Below, in pieces: positions 55,978 through 64,000 of a stretch of DNA of 64,000 bases (positions are counted from its first letter, which is position 1; each line of letters begins with the position of its first letter). A program made the translations under genes and the position numbers. The stretch comes from Eledone cirrhosa (Eukaryota; Mollusca; Cephalopoda; Octopoda; Eledonidae): assembly GCA_964016885.1 (NCBI GenBank), contig OZ024740.1, positions 300,425,209-300,489,208 on the forward strand, in the 5' to 3' direction. A model generated the notes under the pieces. The model was not told the DNA's origin and ran no database searches. It saw only the letters and a program-made list of their open reading frames with translations.

Positions 55978-57751
55978 TTATAAATCCTCCTGGAGAGTGT
56001 TTGTCAGAAGTCTCCGATGTTTGGGGAATTTTTGTTTTAGTGTTGTGTACGTTTTCTGTGTGATGCGAGTGATTTGTATGTGTGGAGGTCGTGTGAACTT
56101 TTGGGTTGTTGTGTAGTCTTTTTCTGTGATGCTGGTGTTGTGTTGGATGTAGTGTAATAATTGCTTGTTGTTCAAATTTAATGTTGTGTAGTGTGTATCG
56201 TTTTGGTTGTTTTGTTTTGTTCGCGTTTGTTGTTGGTTTGTTTCTGTTAAGCTTTTTGGTGACTTTTGTGTTATTGTTGATGGTGGTGTTCGGGTTAATG
56301 ATGGTGATGGTGTTGGTGTTTGTGGTGATGGGGTTGGTGATGCTGGTGTGGATGGTGGCATATCTGTCCTAACTTTTTTGTTTGAGAGTTTATTTGTTTC
56401 CCTATGTATTTTGTTTTGGGAGGGGGAAGGAAGAGAATTTTTTTCTTTTTTGGTTTCTTTTTTACTTTTTTCCTGATAACGTTTCCCATTCCTCGTCGTC
56501 ACAATCTGTCTCCAGTTGCGATAAGCCGGGGAGTAGAAAGTACTCCACAGGCGTTGGTTTTTGGTTGTGGCGTGGTGGATAGTGCTTATCTGGCACGTTT
56601 GGTGGTCGTGGTTTTGGTTTTGGTACTGTTACTGCGGTTGTTGCTGTTTCAGTTGCTTCTGTTGTTGCTGCTACAGTTGTTGCTGCCATCTTTGCTGCTG
56701 GTGGTGTTGACAGTTGAGTCACTGGGTGGGTAAGAGAGGTGGCCTCAACCTTTTAGCCTGAGGGCAGAAAGCTCTTAGGTGGGTTCCTTCACCACAAACG
56801 ACACACCTAGGCCTTCTGCCCTCGACGATTACGGTGAGGTGGCTGCCGTCAGTGATGTCTATTACCTCTTGGATCTCCTCAATGCTTTTATTGTCCGCTT
56901 GGATCAGGAGCTCCATCCCAGATCCGGACCAGTTCTCCTGCTTTTCTTTCGCTATTTCGATTATCTTGGTGTTGGCCTCGATCCCGGCGTGTACGGCAGA
57001 TATTAGCCATGGAATTTCGATGGCCGGGGGAACGTGGGTCACCCTGATCTTTACGAGTCTCTGGCCACAATAGCTTGGGACGAGTGTGAAGTCGTCACTT
57101 CTTAATGGGGCCGTGGAGTGTTCTCTTGCCTCCTGTGGTGTTTCACGTCTGATGTGGGTTTTCTTTGCCCACACATGTCCCAAAGCTTTTTGGATTTGGG
57201 ACTCGGATGCCCGTTCCACTCGGCGTGATTTTATGTTAATTGTCCGATAAGACACGATGGTCCATTTTATTAGTGGGGGGGGGGGGGAGGTGAGGCTGTA
57301 CCCATCTTTCTTTACCATTCTTTTGGCTTCTTCTAATTCCTCCTGAGTTACCTGGATCACTTCGCACGTTTTTGCTACTCTCGCAAAAGACGGTAGTTTT
57401 CTTAATTTCATTGTTGTTGTTGTTATCGTTATTTTTGTTATTGTTAATGTTAGTTTCAGTTGTGGTGGTGGCCTCAGTGGTGTTCGGTGTGGAAGAGTTC
57501 ATTTTGGTTGAATTCATTTCGATATCAAGAGTTAATTTATTTTTTTCTTTTGTTTCTTTTGTCGCTGTGGTGGTGGTGGTGAGGGTGGCGGCTTTAACAC
57601 CTGCAGTCATTGGTAATGGCGGGAAATGAATGTCTGCCTGAGACAAATTTAAAATATTGCTACTGCTTATATTTTTAGTGTTGGCAAACGTTGTAATATT
57701 TACAATGGTGGTGTCAGTATGAGGTGTTAGTTTGTGAGGAAGGTGTGACAC
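55978..57751 (-). pseudogene. LINE copy C ORF1 with CCHC zinc knuckle
   Basis: Frame 57751-57236 has the Asn/Thr-rich N-terminus (SSNILNLSQADIHFPPLP). A shift in a poly-G/poly-Pro tract near 57280 leads to frame 57411-56719 with SESQIQKALGHVWAKKT, LVPSYCGQRLVKIRVTHV and an intact knuckle CVVCGEGTHLRAFC. At the TGA near 56719 the next frame (56722-56462, MTQLSTPPAAKMAATT) overlaps by a few bases. It ends in CDDEEWETLSGKK, and frame 56502-55978 supplies the C-terminal block (TLKQKFPK). The overlap at TGA is identical in the upstream ORF1 of copy B. Confidence 0.75.
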
Positions 57752-57981
57752 TGAGTCGGCGTTGATTTTTCAAAGAAACTTTTTTTTTGTTTGATAATTA
57801 TAAAAAGTTTTAATTTTGGGCTCAAGGCCCCAATCTTTTTGAGTGTCCTTTTCAGAGATCAATGTACGTGCACTTATATACAGTTAACAATAAAACCTTT
57901 CCATAAATGGCAATTTTAAACAACAGAAAATAACAAACCTTTGCGGAGCTCACGATGATACGATTTACTACGTAGGTCTCC

Positions 57982-57983
<2 letters not shown>

Positions 57984-58015
<32 letters not shown>
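57984..58015. repeat. (AAT)n tract at LINE copy C 5' end
   Basis: About ten AAT units following 'tttactacgtaggtctcc', the same junction as at the 5' end of copy B. Confidence 0.95.
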
Positions 58016-58016
<1 letters not shown>

Positions 58017-58029
58017 GTTTTTGATTTTT

Positions 58030-58575
58030 ACATATTTAAAACAATTGTGATACAATAATTCTTATTACAAATGAAATATAAGATTACAGTTTTTCTCTCA
58101 GCAAGCGACAATGCATCACATTATGGCATAGGGCCCCAATATTTAATATTTAATTTTGGATCAGAAATGTTATAGTCAAAAAAGGGGAAAATCGCTACAT
58201 GGACAGACAGGCAAATAATTTCACCACCAACACCACCACCGCCACCATCACCACTACCACGCAAAAAAAATCAAGCCAAGCCAGCTGTTACTTCAACTTC
58301 ATATTTAAAACAACTGTGATAGAATAATTCTTATTACAAATGAAAATATAAGATTACAGTTTGCCTCTCAGCAAGCGACAACGCATCACATTATGGCATA
58401 GGGCCCCAATATTTAATATTTAATTTTGGATCAGAAACGCTATAGTCAAAAAGAGGAAAATCGCTACATGGACAGACAGGCAAATAATTTCACCACCAAC
58501 ACCACCACCGCCACCATCACCACTAACACGCCAAAAAATCTAGCCAAGCCAACTGTTACTTTAACTTCTATTTCT
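58030..58575. repeat. Tandem duplication, ~270-bp unit
   Basis: Bases 58030-58299 and 58300-58575 are direct, adjoining copies ('cagcaagcgacaa', 'atagggccccaatatttaat', 'gctacatggacagacaggca') with few differences. Non-coding. Confidence 0.85.
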
Positions 58576-58599
58576 ACTTCAACTTCAACACAATCACTA

Positions 58600-58756
58600 C
58601 AGTACTACGATCACATCACCACTACCACCACTGCCTCATTATCGCTATTCTCTCCCACTACCTCCTGCTAAGTACTACTACTACTATCACATCACCACCA
58701 CCACCACTGCCTCATTATCGCTACCGCCGCGATTCTCTCCCACTACCTCCTGCTAA
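58600..58756. repeat. Tandem duplication, ~75-85-bp unit
   Basis: Two adjoining CAC/ACT-rich copies, each ending in 'ctctcccactacctcctgct'. Probably upstream sequence of the R4/Dong-like element that follows. Confidence 0.75.
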
Positions 58757-59161
58757 GACAGAGAGATCGTAGTGTTCCTACTAAGTGAGGAAGGTATCAA
58801 AAGATATAAATAGACTGATGTTATGACCCGGTCAAAAAATAAAAAAATAAAAAATCAAAATCAAAACAGCACACCAGCAACAAAAAACGTAAAGAAAAGA
58901 AAAAAGAAAAGAAAAACAAACAGACAGGCAGCAGACAAAAAAAAACTAAGTCAGACATTCAAACATTACAATACAATGAAACTTAAACTTATGCTTATTT
59001 TTTTAAAGTGTTTACCTGATTGTTTGTTTGTTTATTTATATTCGTCTACAGCGTCATAGTGACATGCTAAAATCACCGGGGCTGATCAAATTACTGGGGG
59101 TGATGAAATCACCGGTGGTTATGTAATCATACATTCACCAATCCTCGATATGAGTGTTTAA

Positions 59162-59912
59162 ATGTCGAACCTAAGCAGTTCGAATAACGGTGAAGTGGAG
59201 ACTGGAATGTCATGTGACAGACTCTCACCCAGCAGGTGCTCCTTGGGCCAGCAGCAGGGACCTGGCTGTCATCCAAATACTGTTGGTGTTGGAGGAAGAA
59301 GAAGAAGAAGGAAAGGGACCAGAACCAACTGGACGAAAGAATTGAATAGAACTGTTATGCAATGTTACCTGAAGTGTAACCCCAAGGAAAAAGGCTATAG
59401 GAAACGGATGCATAGCATCTGGAACGAGATTGGTCTATTTAAATTAGATGAACACAAATTGGCCGGGCAGGCTCGCGTAATAAGAACTAATGGGTGGATA
59501 AGCGAGCTGGAACTGGAGGAACTCAACAGAGATATTAGATTGGAAATTTTGAGGGGGAGTATGCCAGGTAAACGAGCCAGTGGGAGATGATGGTGAAGAG
59601 GTTGAGAGAACAGAGGAAGCATCCGAAACAGACACTGATCTGAATGCTGAAATAAATGATACCTGGAACAAAGATACGGCAATTGAGGAAATGAATGCTG
59701 ACGGGCTATGACACGATTTGGTTGATATGCTAAACTTAATGGTAGATGAAATGAACAATGATAGTGGGAAACCTATGAACCTAAGATTTGTAGACAAGAA
59801 AAAGTTAAAAGAAACAACAGCTAAGATAAACAAAGTCATCCCATACCTTGAGGCGAAGAACCTTCACCAGTGCAACAATATCGTCAACGCAACAGCAAAT
59901 GCGTTGAGGTAA
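59162..59912 (+). pseudogene. R4/Dong-like ORF, N-terminal domain
   Basis: The frame starting at ATG 59162 has a Ser/Arg-rich start, then RTNWTKELNRTVMQCYLKCN, GYRKRMHSIWNEIGLF and SELELEELNRDIRLE. This W...C...R.RM..IW pattern precedes the RT in R4-type elements and resembles a Myb-like DNA-binding helix bundle. The frame breaks near 59580 and continues in others, including 59718-59912 with DLVDMLNLMVDEMN-type acidic sequence. Likely the target-recognition part. Confidence 0.65.
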
Positions 59913-60306
59913 TTACTTGGCATAAAAGCGAGAGGAAACAACAAACAAGAAAGATCAGAACCTTGGTAGAAGAAACGACTGAATGGTCAAATCAAGGAAA
60001 TGAGAAATGATATTGGAAAGCTTGAGTCCCTACAGAATGAGACACTACAAAACATAGATACTAAAAATTGACTGGAAATAAAGTACACAACTAGGAGGAA
60101 AAAGCCAAATATTATCATAGAGGAACTGAAGCAACGTATTGTAGCAAAGAGCGCAAAGATGAGGCGATACGAGAGCAGAGTCAGTCAGTATAGACATAAC
60201 CGCATGTTTGACAACAACCAGAAGATGTTGTTTGGACAGCTTGAAGGGAAAGAAAGAGGCAACGACTTGATACCTGAAGCGGAACAAACTAAGATATGGG
60301 AGCAGC

Positions 60307-61513
60307 ATGTTGAACATAATGATAGTGTGGATTGAGACAGTACAAAAGGAGATTAGTGAACAGGCACACCAACAAACTGATTTGAGTATCACAGTTGAAA
60401 CTCTTAAGGGGCAGGCCAGAAAACTAACCAACTGGAAATCACCAAGCCCAGGTGATGTGCAGAGGTATTGGATTAAAAATATAACATCGTTCCACCCGAA
60501 AGTGACAACCGTGTTCAATGACTGCTTGATGTCAGGTGAGGTACCAGAGTGGTTGAAAAGGTACCACAGTTCTGGTAATGAAAGACCGAATCAAGGGTAA
60601 TGATGTTACCAACTATAGACCTATCACATGTTTGTCCGTAATGTGGAAACTGTTAACAAGCATTGTGTCTGTGAAAATCTACCATCACCTCAACTTGTTA
60701 CCGGACGAACAGAAAGGATGCCGAAAGAAGTCCCGTGGTACAAAGGACCAGTTATTTATCGATAAGATGGTAATGAGGATTTGCAGGAGGAGACACGCTG
60801 GGCTTGCCATCGGATGGATAGTTTACAAAAAGGCATTCGACATGGTACCTCATTCTTGGATAACCAAAAGCCTAGATATCTTCAGGACGGAAGATAACAT
60901 CAGACAGTTGTTGAGCAAAAGTATGAAATCCTGGAATACAGAGTTAACATCGGGCGGAGAATCCTTGGGAGGCCTGAAGATCAAGAGAAGTATCTTCCAG
61001 GGAGATAGTTTGTCCACTCTGTTGTTTGTCCTTGCCCTGATCCCCCTGACCATTATACTGCGAACAGTGAGAGCAGAATACAAGTTGGGAAAGGGAGAGC
61101 TTACCATCAATCACCTCCAATTCATGGACGATCTTAGGCTCTTCGGGAATAGTTAGAAGGAGTTGGATGTGCTTGTTGACACTGTCCATATTTTCAGCAA
61201 TGATATATGTATGCAATTTAGTATTAGTAAGTGTGGAGTCCTTGTGATGAAGAGGGGTAAATTGAGCAGAAGTAACGGAATCCGGGTACCAACAGGAGAG
61301 ATGATAATGGAAATTGATAGTGAAGAGGGATACAAGTATTTGGGCGTTCTGGAGGCTGATGACATCAAGAACCAAAAAATGAATGAATTGATAAGATCTG
61401 AATACATTCGGAGAGTAAGGAGCGTATTAAAGTCACATCTGAACAGTAGGAATGCCATAAGTGCAGTAAATTCCCGACCTGTGTCTATTATTAGGTACAG
61501 TGCGGGAATCTGA
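60307..61513 (+). pseudogene. R4/Dong-like reverse transcriptase
   Basis: Frame 60307-60600 holds KLTNWKSPSPGDVQRYWIKN. A shift near 60580 leads to frame 60578-61156 with NYRPITCLSVMWKLLTSIVS, DEQKGCRKKSRGTKDQL, VYKKAFDMVPHSWI (motif A region, where Asp is replaced by Val next to Tyr), RSIFQGDSLSTLLFVLALIP (motif B) and INHLQFMDDLRLFG (motif C). A TAG follows, and frame 61163-61513 continues with VHIFSNDICMQFSISKCGVL and YKYLGVLEADDI to a TGA after SIIRYSAGI. The motif set is that of the R4/Dong/Rex6 clade. The lost motif A Asp and the stops make it inactive. Confidence 0.85.
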
Positions 61514-61929
61514 GATGGAATGTTGCTGAACAAAAAGAAATGGATAGGAAGACTAGGAAGCTATTGACTATCTACAACATGTTCCACAAGAGGTGTGATG
61601 TCGATAGACTCTACTAAAGGAGATCTGAAGGTGGAAGAGGATTTATCAGCATAGAAGACTGTGTTCAGAGGAGAAAAACAACCTACACAAATACGTGACT
61701 GATAGAAGGGAGCCAATGCTCTGAATTGTACTGAAGTAGGGGACAATATACTAGGGGATGTCCAAGGAGGTAATAACAAGGAGAAAGAGCAACCTTCATG
61801 AGAAATCCCTTCATAGTACCTTCTTTGAGATAACTGAATTTAGAGACCCACAGACATGGAACTGGTTGAAAAGAGGACACCTTAAAAAGTCTACAGAATG
61901 AATGCTAATGGCTGCGCAAGAGCAGGCCC

Positions 61930-62547
61930 TCAAAACGAAGTGGCTGAAACACCATATGTACAAGGAGGACGCTAGCCCACTGTGTAGCATCTGTGGAGAG
62001 AGTGGAGACTGTGGCTCACATTGTATCCGAGTGTAAACACCTAGCCCAGACTCACTATAAAGGCTGGAGACATGACGTGATAGGCAGGGTGATCCACTGG
62101 CACCTATACAAAGTAAACAATTTACCACATTCTGAGAAGTGGTATGAGCATAAGCCAGAGTCGGAAAACGATCATGTAAAGGTGCTGTGGGATTTTAGGA
62201 TACAGACGGACAACAAAATGGAACACAATAGATCTGACCTGGTGGTTTTGGACAAGGGAAAAAGATCGTGCCTGATTGTGGATGTAGCCTGCCCATTCGA
62301 CACGAGAGTGCAAGAGAAGGAGAGGGAGAAAATTAACTGATGCCAGGACTTAATGTGAGAGGTAAAAAGGATTTGGAACTGCCATGAGGTCAAAGAGGTC
62401 CCGATTGTCATAGGCGCACTAGGTACTATCTCAAAGAGTTTTCGAGGATGGTTAAAAAGAATAGGTCCCGCCCCGATTTTTGGAACACTTCAAAAGGAAT
62501 GCTTACTGGGAACAGCAAGAACCCTCCGACACGTCCTGAATATCTGA
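61930..62547 (+). pseudogene. R4/Dong-like zinc finger and restriction-like endonuclease
   Basis: 'CSICGES' (Cys-X2-Cys near 61985) and AHIVSECKHLAQTHYKGW form the Cys/His cluster. GRVIHWHLYKVNNLPHSEKW and VKVLWDFRIQTDNKMEHNRS follow, then DLVVLDKGKRSCLIVDVACP, the PD-(D/E)XK-like core in which R-S-D replaces the usual R-P-D. A TGA at 62340 interrupts; the remainder (VPIVIGALGTISKSF ... RTLRHVLNI) runs on to 62547. In R2/R4 LINEs this endonuclease cuts the target. Confidence 0.75.
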
Positions 62548-62623
62548 GGCTGCAGGTAATGGCTTTATATTCATTTCAACAAACATTCCAGTTAAATAAC
62601 ATCAATGACTGAGACTCAAAGAA

Positions 62624-62645
62624 AAAAATAATAATAATAATATTA
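62624..62645. repeat. (AAT)n tract between two R4/Dong-like LINEs
   Basis: A short A-rich and AAT tract between the 3' end of one R4/Dong-like element and the start of the next on the same strand. Confidence 0.9.
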
Positions 62646-63821
62646 ATGTTAACAAACTACAATGTAGGTGAACATGTTAAACAAACCAAACTTAGAAAAT
62701 TGAAAAGAAAATACAGTATAAAATCAACAAGTGTCATAGACATGCTGATAGAAATAATCAAGCAAAAAGTGTCGGCCAAAGCTGCTCGTATAAGGCGCTT
62801 TGAAAAACGATCTAGATTCTATAAGGACAATAATATGTTCAAAAACAACCAAAGAAACTTCTACAGAAACATTGGCAAGTCAACAATAACTGCTAAATCA
62901 ATACCACCCAAGGGGGACGTGCAAGAATTCTGGGAAAAGATCTGGGCCGAAGAAAAAGTTCATAATATACATGCCCCATGGATAGACAGACAAATGAAAG
63001 ATACAGCTTACCTTGAGGAACAAACATGGGAAAATATAACAGTTGAACAGTTGCGTTTGGCTCTAAGAAAAACCAGCAAATGGAAATCCCCAGGAAAAGA
63101 CAAAATACAAATTTTTTGGATAAATGCCTTCACAGAGTCTCATGAGCTGTTAGCCCAACTTTACAATGAAATAGTTAAGGAGCCAGAAAAGATACCATCA
63201 TGGCTTGTTAACGGCATTAGATTCCTTCTTCCGAAGAATGATGAGACAAACAATCCCAAACATTATAGACTGATAATTTGCTTGATCACAATGTATAAAA
63301 TTTTAACATCAGTCCTAACTGAATATACATATGACGACCTGATAACAAATGATCTATTTCCCAATGAGCAGAATGGGTGTAAACGAGGCTCACATGGCTG
63401 TAAAGATAAGCTTTTGCTTAACAAAATGATACTGGAAGATTGTCATAATAGACACAAACATCTATCAATTGCTTGGATAGATTATAAAAAAGCATTCGAT
63501 AGTTTGCCACACAGTTGGATTGAAAAATGTTTAGAGATTTTTAAAATATCTCCCGTTATCAACAGGTTCCTGTCATTCAGTATGAAGATATGGAAAACGA
63601 CCATCCTTTTGAATAGTAAGAAACAATCAGTGGAAGTTGGAGAAGTTAATATTAATTGTGGAATTTTTCAGGGTGACTCTTTATCACCGCTTTTATTCTG
63701 CATCGCACTTATACCATTAAGTAAAATGCTCAATGAAACAAAACATGGATATAAAGTCTATAACAAAACCATTAATCACTTGTTCTACATGGATGACATG
63801 AAACTATTTGCAAATAAATGA
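62646..63821 (+). pseudogene. R4/Dong-like reverse transcriptase, second family
   Basis: A 391-residue frame, the longest uninterrupted RT in the window. Residues 1-120 are a basic segment (KAARIRRFEKRSRFYKDN, DVQEFWEKIWAEEKVHN). SKWKSPGKDKIQIFWINAF is followed by the RT motifs: NPKHYRLIICLITMYKILTS, EQNGCKRGSHGCKDKLL, IAWIDYKKAFDSLPHSWIEK (motif A, Asp present), NCGIFQGDSLSPLLFCIALI (motif B) and INHLFYMDDMKLFANK (motif C). Two stops (TGA TGA) follow; coding continues with DDIKMEFGLDKCSTETFTRG and, after another TGA, EETYKYLGV at the window edge. All catalytic Asp residues remain, but the stops truncate the thumb and the endonuclease. The ATG is internal and not a natural start. Confidence 0.85.
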
Positions 63822-64000
63822 TGAACAATTGCAAGGGCTATTATCCACAGTGATGACATTAAAATGGAGTTTGGACTAGATAAATGCTCCACAGAAACGT
63901 TCACCAGAGGAAAGCTGCTGAAAAGGTGAGACATTAATATTGATCGGGGGAATGTGATAAGAGAACTTGATCAAGAGGAAACTTACAAATATCTAGGTGT
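62646..64000 (+). mobile_element. Second R4/Dong-like LINE, 5'-truncated, cut by window end
   Basis: A plus-strand element beginning directly after an (AAT)n tract and running past the end of the window. Its protein differs clearly from that of the preceding element, so it is a separate R4/Dong family. It starts within the coding region and lacks the N-terminal domain. Confidence 0.8.

Larger units (their letters stand above)
52362..57983 (-). mobile_element. Tx1/L1-like LINE copy C
   Basis: A minus-strand LINE of about 5.6 kb, very similar to copy B over its 3' UTR, ORF2 and 5' UTR. It lies between (AAT)n tracts at 52318-52361 and 57984-58015. It carries a single ORF1 (57751-55978), ORF2 (55867-52612) and UTRs. 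Several frameshifts and one deletion in the RT inactivate it, but it appears to span the complete element. Confidence 0.85.
58757..62625 (+). mobile_element. R4/Dong-like LINE, near full length
   Basis: A plus-strand non-LTR retrotransposon with an N-terminal domain (59162-59590), RT (60400-61510) and a C-terminal zinc-finger plus restriction-like endonuclease (61940-62545). It ends in a 3' tail with 'gactgagactcaaag' and then (AAT)n (about 62624-62645). The same 3' end recurs at 26387-27045. Single-ORF layout with RT before the endonuclease is typical of the R2/R4 group. Many frameshifts and stops are present. The 5' limit is uncertain. Confidence 0.8.

Overview
This is eukaryotic nuclear DNA, and the repeat content points to a cephalopod, most likely an octopod. 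Three tRNA-derived SINE copies (440-622, 19061-19176, 40811-41003, all minus strand) carry the 3' body I know from cephalopod genomes, including the stretch reading 'cgaccccgtaaggatgaaa' and the B-box 'gagttcaaatcc'. The window is also saturated with (TA)n, (GT)n and (AAT)n microsatellites. I see no host protein-coding gene, no intact tRNA or rRNA gene and no prokaryotic signature. Nearly all coding sequence is retrotransposon-derived and most of it is broken.

Layout. 1-2130: AT-rich DNA with one SINE and a direct-repeat pair. 2131-3438: a Penelope-like element (PLE) fragment with a GIY-YIG endonuclease, folded into an inverted repeat. 3681-5654: a second, different PLE with reverse transcriptase (RT) plus GIY-YIG. 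5791-7039: a 1.25-kb fold-back element. 7529-8925: a PLE 3' fragment between direct repeats. 10140-11094: a second fold-back element. 13992-14694: a direct repeat enclosing a hammerhead-ribozyme-like motif. 15522-18136: a 2.6-kb palindrome with hammerhead-like motifs at both ends. 20719-33826: a cluster of LINEs, namely Tx1/L1-like copies A and B on the minus strand with an R4/Dong-like 3' end on the plus strand between them. 34278-35872: a small fold-back and a direct repeat. 35923-39576: a nearly complete PLE with inverted terminal repeats. 39725-40552: nested inverted repeats. 41530-46345: 5S-rRNA-derived and tRNA-derived composite repeats, plus a second copy of the first PLE. 47743-47883: a perfect short hairpin. 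48507-49445: the 3' end of a LINE with a restriction-like endonuclease. 49450-52318: sequence in which I recognise almost nothing. 52362-57983: Tx1/L1-like copy C. 59162-64000: two tandem R4/Dong-like LINEs, the last cut by the window edge.

Two themes link the parts. First, the Tx1/L1-like and R4/Dong-like LINEs abut (AAT)n/(TTA)n tracts at most of their ends, sometimes back to back on the same tract. This is consistent with microsatellite-directed insertion or with microsatellite-like 3' tails. Second, PLE-type and coding-free repeats share an inverted or direct terminal-repeat architecture. Several carry a short stem flanked by UGA-like and GAAAC motifs that resembles the hammerhead ribozymes known from PLE terminal repeats and retrozymes. 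All assignments are by eye; no database search or folding program was run.
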